Shown: positions 30,167 through 39,410, numbered from the stretch's first letter. The stretch: DNA of 41,762 nucleotides from an uncultured Aquimarina sp. (GCA_947493495.1 CANLRN010000034.1:1-41762), one strand, 5' to 3'. The notes: a model not told the origin generated them from the letters alone. Numbers and translations are program-made.

Positions 30167-30755
30167 TAGAAACTTTAACCCGATTAGTCAATGTCGTTAC
30201 CTTAAGCTCAAAAAACATCTATTTTGTCACACTGTCGAAGTGGAATCAAAAACGAAGGTAAGGATGGTCTTCTACAGGCTATCAGGCTAACAATGATAAA
30301 TCTTACCTAAACGATATTGCCCGATTAATGTATTAAGAAAATATCAGTTTCTTACTGCATAAATCAGATATAAGAACTGGTATGATTTAGGTATATACTA
30401 AACAAATATGAGGCGAAAATAAAAAAAGGGTTCTTTTCCCCCTGTGTAGCTATTGGTTCGCTTTAAATTATGTTATACGTTTGTCAAAGGAAAACAAAAA
30501 AAGAATGGGAATGATAAATATTTTATGAAATAGTAAAAAAAGTTCTTTTAGATAAGACTGATTGGGGAGTTAGTCTTTTATTGGGGTAGCATTCTGAAGG
30601 GGTTCAGAATGTTTTAAAAGGACAATTAGAAACTATGATGAGATATTTTGAAAAATGAAGAAAAAATCCGCTCCTGATTCAGAAGCGGATTTTTGTTTTA
30701 GTCTAAAAAGAAACTACATAATTTTTTTTTAAAAATGATAGCCTTGAAGCTATGG
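30167..30755. other. pyrH-tsf gap with a terminator and possible gene relic
   Basis: 589 bases between two leftward housekeeping genes. The tsf terminator lies at 30663-30693. A plus-strand frame ending at the TGA at about 30655-30657 reads GVQNVLKGQLETMMRYFEK, preceded after an in-frame TAG by KKVLLDKTDWGVSLLLG. It looks like the broken C-terminal end of a lost gene, but I cannot name the family. Nothing else is visible. Confidence 0.35.
30663..30693 (-). terminator. Terminator after tsf
   Basis: AAAATCCGCT (30663-30672) pairs with AGCGGATTTT (30684-30693) around an 11-base loop. In the direction of tsf the stem ends in a T run. It lies about 60 bases after the tsf stop and closes the rplM-rpsI-rpsB-tsf unit. 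The strong A/T flanks make it effective on either strand. Confidence 0.85.
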
Positions 30756-31721
30756 TTAACTAAGAGATACTCTTTCGAAACCTACTACAGCAACATCGCC
30801 TAATGTTTTTATGTAATCTCCAACGGTTTTCTTTTCGTCTTTTATAAAATTCTGATCTAATAAACACTGTTCTTGATCAAGCGTAGTATTGTCTGAAATG
30901 AATCTTTCTAATTTACCAGGAAGAATTCTATCCCATATCTGCTCAGGCTTACCTTCTGCTTTTAGTTCTGCTTTCAGTTTTTCTTCAGCTTCAGCAATAA
31001 TCTGATCAGTCAATTGAGATCTAGAGATAAACTGAGGGACATTTTTAAGTGTTTTTCCTAAGCGGCTTAATTCTTCATTTTCTTTCTCTATAGCAGCAAT
31101 TCTTGCTTGCGTTTCTGATGCTACATATTCTGGATCAAAATCTTTGTAGGATAAAGTAGTCGCTCCCATAGATGCTACCTGCATAGAAATGTCTTTTGCT
31201 AAGGTTTCTGCAGTATCTATACTAGTTGATAAACCAGTGAGTGCGCCAATTTTGTTGCCATGAATATAGGCTCCAACAAAAGGAGCTTCTAATACTTTAA
31301 AATCACCAATTTCTATTTTTTCGCCAATGACACCAGTTTGTTCAATTAATTTTTCCTGAACCGTCATTCCATTGAAATTAGCGGATAGTAATTCTTCTTT
31401 AGAAGAAATATGTAATGCTACCTCTGCTAATTCTTTTGCTAGAGAAACAAAAGATTCGTTTTTTCCTACGAAATCAGTTTCGCAATTAAGAGATACTATA
31501 ACTCCTTTGTTTTTAGTATCGTTTACTTTTGCAATAACGGCACCTTCACTAGATTCTCTGTCAGCTCTTTTGCTAGCAATTTTTTGCCCTTTTTCTCTAA
31601 GAACTTTGATAGCTTTATCAAAATCTCCTTCGGCTTCAACTAGTGCCTTTTTACAATCCATCATTCCGGCACCGGTAGCTTTACGTAATTTACTTACTTC
31701 TGCGGCTGTAATATTTGCCAT
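30756..31721 (-). CDS. tsf: Elongation factor Ts
   Basis: EF-Ts, the guanine nucleotide exchange factor for EF-Tu. It has 321 residues, the usual Bacteroidota length and longer than the E. coli protein because of extra helical sequence in the middle and C-terminal region. The N-terminal UBA-like domain (ITAAEVSKLRKATGAGMMDCKKAL) and the conserved core (VSLNCETDFVGKNESF) are plain, and the C-terminal helix ends VVGFERVSLS. It follows rpsB, as in nearly all bacteria, but a hairpin with a T run in the gap (31758-31800) may lower its transcription relative to rpsB. Confidence 0.97.
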   Translation of the reverse strand: MANITAAEVSKLRKATGAGMMDCKKALVEAEGDFDKAIKVLREKGQKIASKRADRESSEGAVIAKVNDTKNKGVIVSLNCETDFVGKNESFVSLAKELAEVALHISSKEELLSANFNGMTVQEKLIEQTGVIGEKIEIGDFKVLEAPFVGAYIHGNKIGALTGLSTSIDTAETLAKDISMQVASMGATTLSYKDFDPEYVASETQARIAAIEKENEELSRLGKTLKNVPQFISRSQLTDQIIAEAEEKLKAELKAEGKPEQIWDRILPGKLERFISDNTTLDQEQCLLDQNFIKDEKKTVGDYIKTLGDVAVVGFERVSLS

Positions 31722-31757
31722 ATCTTTTAAATATTTAATGTGTTTGTCTAAAAAATA

Positions 31758-31800
31758 AATCGTTTAGCCTATTTACAAGAAAGTAAAGTACTAAACGATT
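31758..31800 (-). terminator. Attenuator-like hairpin between rpsB and tsf
   Basis: AATCGTTTAG (31758-31767) and CTAAACGATT (31791-31800) are a perfect 10-bp inverted repeat with a 23-base loop. In the direction of transcription the stem is followed by TTATTTTTTAG. It may stop part of the transcripts leaving rpsB. Confidence 0.65.
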
Positions 31801-31888
31801 CATTCATTATTTATTTTTAAAGGTAAGTTTTATAGCTCACTCTTTAATTAATATACTTTTTATAATGATCAAAACAATCAATGAATGT

Positions 31889-32800
31889 TTATTCTTCTTC
31901 TTGTTTAGCATCTTCATTAACTACTACTGGTGCTTCTTCGACAGCAACAGGAGCCGTTTCTTTCTTTATTGGGGCAGCTTTTGTAGCTTTTACCTCAGCA
32001 ACAGGAACTTCTTTAGAAGGAGGAGTCGCTTCCGCTTTTTTAGCTACAACTGCTTCTTTGTTAGGTGCTGGTGGAGTCTTTTTTTCTTTTGCAGCATCTT
32101 CTTTTGCAGCTTTTCGCTCGCTTAATCCTTCAATGATAGCATCACTTACGAAAGTCATTACTTTGTCTATAGATTTAGAAGCATCATCATTTGCTGGGAT
32201 TACATACTGAACTTGGCGTGGATCAGAGTTCGTATCTACCATAGCAAAAATTGGAATGTTTAGTTTTTGTGCTTCTTTTACTGCAATGTGCTCGCGAGTA
32301 ATATCTACTACAAATAATGCACCTGGTAAGCGAGTCATATCAGAAATTGAACCTAAGTTTTTTTCTAATTTAGCTCTTAAACGGTCTACTTGTAAGCGTT
32401 CTTTCTTAGATAAAGTATTAAAAGTACCATCTTTTTTCATTCTATCAATAGCAGCCATTTTTTTAACGGCTTTACGGATAGTAACAAAATTGGTAAGCAT
32501 ACCCCCTGGCCATCTTTCAGTGATGTACGGTTGATTCGCTTTGGCTGCTTTTTCTGCAACGATTTCTTTTGCTTGTTTTTTGGTAGCTACAAAGAGTATT
32601 TTTCTACCAGAAGCTGCTATTTTTTTTAAAGCTTCTCCAGCTTCATCAATTTTTGCAGCGGTTTTATATAGGTTGATAATGTGGATTCCGTTACGCTCCA
32701 TATAGATATATGGTGCCATATTGGGATCCCATCTTCTTGTAAGGTGACCGAAATGTACACCTGCATCAAGTAAATCTTTTACTTCGATATTGTTTGCCAT
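31889..32800 (-). CDS. rpsB: Small-subunit ribosomal protein S2 with a long acidic/Ala-rich tail
   Basis: Ribosomal protein S2, part of the 30S subunit. The core (about residues 1-230) is standard: VKDLLDAGVHFGHLTRRWDPNM at the start, the GGMLTNFVTIRKAVKKM segment and DTNSDPRQVQYVIPANDDA. It is followed by a tail of about 70 residues made of Ala, Lys, Pro, Val and Glu that ends EDAKQEEE. Tails like this are frequent in Bacteroidota S2 and are probably disordered. It lies between rpsI and tsf in the same leftward unit. Confidence 0.97.
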   Translation of the reverse strand: MANNIEVKDLLDAGVHFGHLTRRWDPNMAPYIYMERNGIHIINLYKTAAKIDEAGEALKKIAASGRKILFVATKKQAKEIVAEKAAKANQPYITERWPGGMLTNFVTIRKAVKKMAAIDRMKKDGTFNTLSKKERLQVDRLRAKLEKNLGSISDMTRLPGALFVVDITREHIAVKEAQKLNIPIFAMVDTNSDPRQVQYVIPANDDASKSIDKVMTFVSDAIIEGLSERKAAKEDAAKEKKTPPAPNKEAVVAKKAEATPPSKEVPVAEVKATKAAPIKKETAPVAVEEAPVVVNEDAKQEEE

Positions 32801-32924
32801 TTTTTTAATAGTTTACGTTCTGTTGAATTAGCAATGCTCAAGTGGCTACGATTGTATGGCCTTGATCATTTAGATGCTAAACTAGTTCCCGGATTAGGGT
32901 AACAACAAATACTGTTTTAATAAA

Positions 32925-33311
32925 TTAACGTTTAGAGAACTGGAATTTCTTACGAGCTTTTTTCTGCCCAAATTTCTTACGTTCTACCATTCTTGGATCT
33001 CTGGTCAATAAGCCTTCAGGCTTAAGGATTGCTCTGTTTTCTTCATCTAGTTCGCATACTGCTCTAGATATTGCTAGCCGAACAGCTTCTGCCTGACCAG
33101 TGATTCCTCCACCATATACATTTACATTTACATCGTACTTATCTTCGTTACTTGTTAGAGTAAGCGGTTGATTTACTTTGTATTGTAATGTAGCAGTAGT
33201 AAAGTACTCATTAAGATCTTTTTTGTTGACCGTAACTTTTCCTGAACCTTCTTTAAGGTATATTCTTGCTACAGCCGTTTTTCTACGACCAATTTTGTGA
33301 ATAATTTCCAT
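32925..33311 (-). CDS. rpsI: Small-subunit ribosomal protein S9
   Basis: Ribosomal protein S9, 128 residues, full length. GRRKTAVARIYLKEG at the start, GGGITGQAEAVRLAISRAV in the middle and the basic C-terminal tail ending FSKR, which reaches the P-site tRNA, are all present. Its ATG shares one base with the rplM stop codon (TAATG), so it is translationally coupled to rplM. Confidence 0.98.
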   Translation of the reverse strand: MEIIHKIGRRKTAVARIYLKEGSGKVTVNKKDLNEYFTTATLQYKVNQPLTLTSNEDKYDVNVNVYGGGITGQAEAVRLAISRAVCELDEENRAILKPEGLLTRDPRMVERKKFGQKKARKKFQFSKR

Positions 33312-33766
33312 TACTTAAATTCGTTTAAGTTAATAGTTTTAGGCTGCTGAGCTTCTTGATTATGAGCTGCTCCAGCATATACTTTTAGATTACGGAATAA
33401 AGCTGCACCTAATTTATTTTTAGGGAGCATACCTTTTACCGATTTCTCGATTAAACGCTCTGGGTTTTTGTTGTATAACTCCTGAGCAGTAAGACTTCTT
33501 TGCCCTCCAGGATAACCAGTATGACGGATATAAGATTTATCTGTCCACTTTTTTCCTGTTAAGTTGATTTTTGCAGCATTTGTAATAATTACATTGTCTC
33601 CGCAATCAACATGTGGGGTAAAGTTAGGTTTGCGTTTTCCTCTAAGTAGTATTGCTACTACAGAGGATAGACGCCCCAAAGTCTGTCCTTCAGCATCTAT
33701 ATGTACCCATTCCTTAGATACGGTTGCCTTATTGGCAGATACTGTTTTGTAACTTAATGTGTCCAC
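33311..33766 (-). CDS. rplM: Large-subunit ribosomal protein L13
   Basis: Ribosomal protein L13, 151 residues, full length. Typical blocks are [34 protein letters not shown] and [17 protein letters not shown]. It is the first gene of the leftward L13-S9-S2-EF-Ts unit and has a consensus promoter just upstream at 33820-33850. Confidence 0.98.
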   Translation of the reverse strand: MDTLSYKTVSANKATVSKEWVHIDAEGQTLGRLSSVVAILLRGKRKPNFTPHVDCGDNVIITNAAKINLTGKKWTDKSYIRHTGYPGGQRSLTAQELYNKNPERLIEKSVKGMLPKNKLGAALFRNLKVYAGAAHNQEAQQPKTINLNEFK

Positions 33767-34250
33767 ACTAACTGTATTTTTACTAATTAAACATTCCTTT
33801 CCTATATAAAATAGGGGTGCAAATGTACGATTATATATTCATTTAGCAAATAGGTGACCGATATTATTTAATGCTATCAACTGATAAAAATTTAAAAATT
33901 ATAAAATCCAGTATTTTGGTAAGAGAACTCATCTCGAGTAATGCTTTGAACTATAAAATTTACATTTTGCAATCTAATCTATGTGGCGGCAGGCAGATTT
34001 TATCAATTTTTTTAACTGTAGTTTAAGGTACTATTAAAAATATAAACTTCATTATAGTGTAAAAGCCAAAATTTTTGGTTAAAAACTACTACTCAAGATG
34101 GGTCCAGAATTAAAAAAGTATAGCCACATCGTACTATAAATAAAAAGAAACTGAATTATAAAAAAACAGTCTCTTTTTTGATTCTCTACTAGTTTTTTGT
34201 GTAATATCTACCAGAATGTGTTAATTATTTACTAAACAGCGTATAAAAGT
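33767..34250. other. Divergent gap between rplM and the DUF5916 gene
   Basis: 484 bases. The rplM promoter is at 33820-33850. On the plus strand 34142-34179 can form an A-rich/T-rich hairpin (AAAAGAAACTG with CAGTCTCTTTT, one mismatch) followed by a T run. That is terminator-like, although no complete plus-strand gene precedes it. It could end a small RNA or mark a lost gene. Confidence 0.45.
33820..33850 (-). promoter_or_regulatory. Consensus promoter of the rplM operon
   Basis: On the minus strand: TTTG (33850-33847), a 19-base spacer, then TACATTTG (33827-33820). This is exactly the Bacteroidota vegetative (SigABfr) form TTTG-N19-TAnnTTTG, about 55 bases before the rplM ATG. Confidence 0.85.
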
Positions 34251-35618
34251 GTGACAAGTCTTTATAATTTATGTCTTGTATGGTACATCAATCAATTAAC
34301 TAGCCATTATGAATCAATTTATGTATTGCTTGTTAGTGTTCTTTTTTTAGTAAATATACGGGCACAAGATTCTACGAAAACAGTGCAAAAAAGAATATAT
34401 ACAACCAAACCTCTTAATGGATCAGAGGCACCATCAATTAATGGATTAATAGAAGAATCCAGTTGGGATTTGGTGGAGTGGTCTGGAGATTTTATAGAAA
34501 ATCAACCGGATGAAAATACGCCTCCAAGCCAGCAAACAAAATTCAAGATATTGTATGATCAGAAATATTTATACATCGCATATAGATGTTATGATACAGC
34601 CCCTGATAAAATAGAAAAACGGTTATCTAGGAGAGATGGGTTTGCTGGAGATTGGGTAGAAATAAATTTGGATAGCTATCATGATAAAAGAACTGGTTTT
34701 TCCTTTACAATTACTGCAGCGGGTGTAAAAGGGGATGAGTTTATATCTAATAATGGAAATAATTGGGATGGTAGTTGGAATCCAATTTGGTATACTGCTA
34801 CTAATATTGATGATGAAGGTTGGACTGCTGAAGTGAAAATTCCATTAAGTCAATTAAAATTTGGTAAGAGTAAAGAGCAGATTTGGGGGCTTCAGTTAAC
34901 AAGAAGGTTGTTCAGAAAAGAGGAGCGGTCTGTGTGGCAACGAGTTCCTCAGGATGCGCCAGGATGGGTTAGTGAATTTGGAGAATTGCATGGCTTGATT
35001 GATATTGAACCTCAGAAACAGCTAGAGATTCAGCCTTTTGCTGTAACACAGTATGATACCTTCCCTGAAGAAGACGGAAATCCTTTTAGAGATGGAGATG
35101 ATTTTAAACTAAATGGAGGTTTAGATGCCAAAATAGGAATTACCAATGATCTTACTATGGATCTTACGGTCAATCCCGATTTTGGTCAAGTAGAAGCGGA
35201 TCCTGCTGCAATTGCTTTAGATGGATTTCAGATTTTTTTCAGAGAGCAACGACCATTTTTTGTAGAAAACAAGAATATTTTTGATTACCAATTTGCAAAT
35301 GGTTTTGATAATGTGTTTTATTCTCGTCGAATTGGTAGAAGTCCACAGGGTTCTATAGGATCAAGCCCAATAAATACAGAGTTTATTAACAGACCTAATA
35401 CTACCACTATTTTAGGTGCTGCAAAATTTAGTGGAAAAACCAAAGATGGTTGGTCTATTGGTATTTTAGAAAGTGTAACCGAAAGAGAAATTGCTAAAAT
35501 TAAAGATCCTGATGGCAATAGAAGAGAAACGATCGTAGAGCCTCTTACTAATTATTTTGTAGGGAGATTGCAGAAAGATTTTAATGATCGAAATACCTAT
35601 ATCGGGGGTATTTTATAG
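34251..35618 (+). CDS. DUF5916 protein, N-terminal part (frameshifted gene)
   Basis: First part of a broken gene. It has a hydrophobic signal segment, then a family-9-like carbohydrate-binding domain (about residues 50-230 of this frame, GLIEESSWDLVEW ... EVKIPLSQLKFG) and the start of DUF5916 (NPDFGQVEADPAAIALDGF, FFREQRPFFVENKNIF). It ends abnormally at a TAG at 35616-35618. The homologous reading continues in the -1 frame at once as IATNRNLGDILN. The frame opens only with GTG at 34251. A better start, ATG at 34309 (MNQFMYCLLVFFF), reaches this frame only if one T is added to the T7 run at 34342-34348. So two single-T losses are likely. DUF5916 proteins are predicted outer-membrane barrels of unknown role. 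Confidence 0.8.
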   Translation: MTSLYNLCLVWYINQLTSHYESIYVLLVSVLFLVNIRAQDSTKTVQKRIYTTKPLNGSEAPSINGLIEESSWDLVEWSGDFIENQPDENTPPSQQTKFKILYDQKYLYIAYRCYDTAPDKIEKRLSRRDGFAGDWVEINLDSYHDKRTGFSFTITAAGVKGDEFISNNGNNWDGSWNPIWYTATNIDDEGWTAEVKIPLSQLKFGKSKEQIWGLQLTRRLFRKEERSVWQRVPQDAPGWVSEFGELHGLIDIEPQKQLEIQPFAVTQYDTFPEEDGNPFRDGDDFKLNGGLDAKIGITNDLTMDLTVNPDFGQVEADPAAIALDGFQIFFREQRPFFVENKNIFDYQFANGFDNVFYSRRIGRSPQGSIGSSPINTEFINRPNTTTILGAAKFSGKTKDGWSIGILESVTEREIAKIKDPDGNRRETIVEPLTNYFVGRLQKDFNDRNTYIGGIL

Positions 35619-37003
35619 CTACGAATCGTAATCTTGGTGATATATTAAATATAGATTATGAGAATCCTGATACTGATGAAACATCTGAGTTGATCGGACT
35701 GAAAGAAAATAATTTAAACTTTTTGAGAGAAACTGCCTACACTAGTGGTTTGGATTTTAGACATAATTGGAAGGATAGAAAATATTTTGTCGAAGGCAAT
35801 TTAGTGACGAGTTATGTAACGGGTTCTAAGGAGTCTATCGAAGCAACTCAAAACTCAATTACACATTTATTTAATCGAGTAGATGCAGATCACGTGAGGG
35901 TAGATCCTAATAGAACCTCACTGAGCGGTACTGGAGGAAAATTGGTAGGAGGTAAATCTGGAGGAGGAAACTGGAGGTACACGGCAGGAGTTTTTTGGAG
36001 ATCACCAGAATTAGAATTGAATGATGTTGGATTTTTGAGACAGGCAGATGATATACGCCAATTTGCTAATGTTCGCTATTTGTTCCTAAAACCTACAAAA
36101 TTCTACAGAAGGGCAAATATTAATTTCGAACAGACATCAGCTTTTGATTTTGAAGGGAATTATAACAGAATTCAATATGAGTTCAACGGTTTTATCAATT
36201 ATAAGAATAATTGGTGGACAGAGGTTGGTGCAGCTCATAAACCCAGAATTTTTAGTAATACTACATTACGCGGAGGACCTCGATGGCGATTTTCTGAAGA
36301 AAATTTTGCCTTTCTATTTTTTGGATCAGATAGGCGCAAGAAATTTAATTTTACATTAGGGCATGTGAATTCTGGTGCTAAGCAGAATAACTTTGCACTT
36401 CAGCGATATGTAGTTCGATTAAATTATCAGCCGTGGGATGCATTTAGTATCTCTCTTAATCCAGAATTCGAGAGAAACCCAAATAAAACGCAATACGTTA
36501 CTGAGGTAGATTTTGCAGGAACACCAAGATATATCACTGCTAGAATTGATCAACAGACATTAAGTGCCAGTATCCGTTTAAACTATAATATCAATCCTAA
36601 TCTTACGATACAGTATTATGGGCAACCTTTTATTTCTAGAGGTCGATATACAGATTTTAATTATGTAAACAATCCTATAGCTAATGATCTGAATGAACGA
36701 GTGAATCTTTATGATAATAATCAGATCTCTTTTGCAGATAATGTATATGCTATAGACGAAAATGGGGGAGGAATAGACTATAGATTTGATAATCCTGATT
36801 TTGCATTTGTGCAATTTCGATCTAATCTGGTACTACGTTGGGAATATATTCCGGGGTCCGAAATTTTTCTGGTTTGGTCACAAGGAGTTACTGGTTCAGG
36901 TGATCCAGGAAATCATTTGTTTAGAAGCTTAAACAATCAAATTTTTGACCAACAACCAGAAAACACTTTTTTGATAAAGGCTACCTATAGATTTATATTA
37001 TAA
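35615..37003 (+). CDS. DUF5916 protein, C-terminal part (frameshifted gene)
   Basis: Second part of the same broken gene, shifted by one base at the TTTT run at 35611-35614. The conserved reading resumes as IATNRNLGDILNIDYENPD and runs to a normal stop with repeated amphipathic beta strands, ending NTFLIKATYRFIL, an outer-membrane-barrel-like terminal strand ending in an aromatic/Leu pattern. The only start-like codon early in this frame is TTG at 35690, in mid-domain, so independent translation is unlikely. Together with 34251-35618 it gives about 900 residues, typical of full-length DUF5916 proteins. The rest of the frame is well conserved in character, so the break is recent or a sequencing error. 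Confidence 0.8.
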   Translation: MATNRNLGDILNIDYENPDTDETSELIGLKENNLNFLRETAYTSGLDFRHNWKDRKYFVEGNLVTSYVTGSKESIEATQNSITHLFNRVDADHVRVDPNRTSLSGTGGKLVGGKSGGGNWRYTAGVFWRSPELELNDVGFLRQADDIRQFANVRYLFLKPTKFYRRANINFEQTSAFDFEGNYNRIQYEFNGFINYKNNWWTEVGAAHKPRIFSNTTLRGGPRWRFSEENFAFLFFGSDRRKKFNFTLGHVNSGAKQNNFALQRYVVRLNYQPWDAFSISLNPEFERNPNKTQYVTEVDFAGTPRYITARIDQQTLSASIRLNYNINPNLTIQYYGQPFISRGRYTDFNYVNNPIANDLNERVNLYDNNQISFADNVYAIDENGGGIDYRFDNPDFAFVQFRSNLVLRWEYIPGSEIFLVWSQGVTGSGDPGNHLFRSLNNQIFDQQPENTFLIKATYRFIL

Positions 37004-37070
37004 AAATCCAGAAAGTACTTAAAAAAATAAAAGAGTTCTTGTATTTTGCAGTAGTTAAGATAATCACTGT

Positions 37071-38279
37071 ATGAAGAACTTTTTAGGAATTTTGGGAGCT
37101 ATTTTTTTATGGAGTTATACTCCTTCAATTGCTCAAGAAAAACAAGAGACATATACCAAGCCTGACACTGTTAGTAATGATAAGCATTCCTTATCATTTT
37201 TTTTAGATCATTATGAAAAGTTTTTTAAAACCAATTTTAATATTTCAGAATGTCCTGGTGCAGCAATTGTTATTGTTAAAGATTCTACAGTTATTTATAA
37301 AAAAGGCTTTGGTGTAAAGAAGATCCATACTACGGATTCTGTGGATACAAATACCGTATTTAGGATTGCAAGTTTATCAAAAGGAGTTAGCTCGGTATTA
37401 GCTGGAAATTTGGTAGATCAGGGCGAATTACAATGGAATCAAAATGTTAAAGAATCAGTTACTTATTTTAATCTAAAAGATAAAGCTCAGGCCAATCGCT
37501 TGCAGGTTAATCATTTGTTGTCTCATACTACTGGTTTATATAAGTATAGTAATTCTAAGCTAATTCATAAGGGGTTGCCTTTAAAAAATATTATATCAGG
37601 TTTTAGAAGCACAGGAGTTGTTGCAAAGGAGGGAACAGCATATGCGTATCAAAATGCAGTTTTTTCTGTAGTAGAAAAGGTAATGGAAAATAGTACCGGA
37701 AAAACTTTTGAAACCTTGCTTAAAGAACGTTTGTTTATCCCTGCCGGGATGAAAAATGCGTCTAGTAACTATATGGATATAAAACAAAATGCTAATGTAG
37801 CTTTACCACATAAATGGAATCATTATTCTAAAAAATATACGCTTACTAATTTGCATAGAAATTATTATAATGTTGTAGCAGCAGGAGGGATCAATGCTTC
37901 GATTACTGATATGGCAGCATATCTAAAAGTATTGATGGGATATCACCCTGATATAATTTCTAAAGAAAGTCTTGCTGAGATTTTTAATCCTATGATTTGT
38001 ACAAGTGATGAGGATACTTATGTCAATCTTTGGGATGGAGTAACAGATTCATATTATGCGAAAGGATGGCGTGTGTTGGATTATAGAAACCGAACCATTT
38101 TGTATCATGGAGGCAATGTAAATCAGTATAAAACTCAATTGATGATCGATCCTGAAAATGGAATAGGAGTTTGTGTTTTGTTTAATGGTCCTAATCCATT
38201 TAACGGTCCTGTGATTCCAACGTTTCTGAATTATTATGATTTTTTTATGGCTACTAAACGGAGTGATAACGACATATAA
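37071..38279 (+). CDS. Secreted serine hydrolase (beta-lactamase class C/PBP fold)
   Basis: A 402-residue serine hydrolase of the beta-lactamase/D-alanyl-D-alanine carboxypeptidase superfamily (class C, EstB-like). The signal peptide is MKNFLGILGAIFLWSYTPSIAQ. The nucleophile motif is SLSK (S101, K104), the second motif YQN (Y193, N195), and a late HGG (YHGGNVNQYK) replaces KTG. The protein should act in the periplasm or outside the cell. Its substrate may be an ester, peptide or muropeptide; beta-lactam resistance cannot be inferred. It begins 67 bases after the DUF5916 gene on the same strand. Confidence 0.9.
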   Translation: MKNFLGILGAIFLWSYTPSIAQEKQETYTKPDTVSNDKHSLSFFLDHYEKFFKTNFNISECPGAAIVIVKDSTVIYKKGFGVKKIHTTDSVDTNTVFRIASLSKGVSSVLAGNLVDQGELQWNQNVKESVTYFNLKDKAQANRLQVNHLLSHTTGLYKYSNSKLIHKGLPLKNIISGFRSTGVVAKEGTAYAYQNAVFSVVEKVMENSTGKTFETLLKERLFIPAGMKNASSNYMDIKQNANVALPHKWNHYSKKYTLTNLHRNYYNVVAAGGINASITDMAAYLKVLMGYHPDIISKESLAEIFNPMICTSDEDTYVNLWDGVTDSYYAKGWRVLDYRNRTILYHGGNVNQYKTQLMIDPENGIGVCVLFNGPNPFNGPVIPTFLNYYDFFMATKRSDNDI

Positions 38280-38501
38280 CTCGAAAAATTCATGCTTGTT
38301 TTTAGTCCAACGTCAAACTGCATAGATTGTTAAAATTGTATTATCCATGATTTTTTACTTGAGTTTGACATTTTGAGGGGTATTTTAAGGGTTTTAGGAG
38401 TAACTAACCAATTGTTTATGGGGTTTTTTGATTTCAATTTGAAAAAATGGGTAGTGCGAAAGGCTCTTGTGTAGCTCATTTTCATATCGTATTTTCGCCC
38501 C
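38280..38501. other. Gap before the transposase relic
   Basis: 222 bases, AT-rich, with no coding frame I support. A leftward frame at 38330-38677 overlaps the transposase remnant and looks accidental. The left end of the insertion element should lie here, but I could not find a terminal inverted repeat. Confidence 0.4.
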
Positions 38502-39232
38502 ATGGCATTCCTCAGAGTAGAAAAAACAGTCAGGCTCCTATCTTCGTATTGTAGAGAGTTATAAGTAAAATGGAAAACCCAAGCATAGAACTTTGCATTC
38601 CTTGGGTAAGGTAGAAGACTACCCACCAAATCAAGTCGAAGCCATTGCAAAAAAGTTATTAGCCTTATCTGGAACACAACTGGAAGATATCCTTCTAAAA
38701 TCTTTTCATGAGGTAGCTCGTTACAATTACAGGTATGGTCTTATTCTAAAGAAGCTTTGGGGGAGTGTATTGATACCTTTTTCGACAGCTAAACAATAAA
38801 CGACGTCTTCGCTTTGATTGGCGAGATACTTTTAAATTAATGATTGCAGAGCGATTGAAAGCCCCCTGTTCTAAGCTTCAGATCGCATTTACTCAAAATG
38901 ACTATATGGGTATTGGCAATAGACAAATCCCCTTACATCATCTGTATCGTTGCTTGGATGTCTTGGCAGAGGAACAAGATTTTTTAAAGACGTACCTCTT
39001 TAAAGTACAGCAAACGCTTTTTAGTCAAGAATTAGATGTGGTTTTCTGTGATGTGACCACACTTTATTTTGAGAGTCAAAAAGAACAAGAGGGGAGTTTG
39101 CGTCAAAAAGGCTATAGTAAAGATCATAAGACACAGGTCGTTTTAGGCTTATTGATAGATAAGATGCGAAACCCGATTAGCTATCAAATCTATCAAGGCA
39201 ACACGAGGGGAAAACCATGTTCTATTATATAG
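38502..39232 (+). pseudogene. IS1634-type transposase, frameshifted and truncated
   Basis: Remains of a DDE transposase like those of the IS1634/IS4 group in Flavobacteria. The N-terminus (MAFLRVEKT at 38502) is broken by stops and a frame change. The frame is intact again at about 38593 (LGKVEDYPPNQVEAIAKKLLALSGTQLEDI). It shifts once more between 38790 and 38810, and continues as RLRFDWRDTFKLMIAERLKAPCSKL to 39203. The catalytic start LDVVFCDVTTLYFESQ with the first Asp is present, and YQIYQGNT is the last recognisable sequence. The rest of the domain, including the final Glu, is gone. Truncation is just before a palindromic element at 39240. Confidence 0.9.
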
Positions 39233-39239
39233 TAGTAAT

Positions 39240-39410
39240 GTTATACGATTTGTGATTAAAAAATTCGTATAAATTCATTGAATTATTTTTTCTTTATGCA
39301 AGGCAAAAAAATCAAGCATAGCTATAGCTACGGTTTATTTTTTAAACGAAGTAGAAAGGAAAAAGAAACGATGAATATGCGAAATTTTTAGTTATAAATC
39401 GTATTATAAC
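39240..39410. repeat. 171-bp imperfect palindrome (MITE-like)
   Basis: The two ends are inverted copies of each other: GTTATA-CGATTTGTGATTA at 39240 matches, with small differences, the complement of 39380-39410 (GTTATAATACGATTTATAAC). The pairing continues inward (TTCGTATAAATTCATTG against the complement of 39363-39382) and reaches the centre at AGCTATAGCT (39320-39329), flanked by AAAAAAATCAAGCAT and the complement of its partner. The whole element can fold into one long stem. Its right end overlaps the stop codon of the serine hydrolase gene at 39404. It carries no gene. It is probably a small non-autonomous mobile element or a chromosomal palindromic repeat. Confidence 0.7.

Noticed and set aside
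35605..35620. Programmed -1 frameshift in the DUF5916 gene
   Set aside because: The slip site is only TTTT with no canonical X-XXY-YYZ heptamer or following structure seen, and DUF5916 genes are normally continuous.
38330..38677. Leftward 115-residue frame over the transposase relic
   Set aside because: The opposite strand carries recognisable transposase pieces. This frame has no family features.
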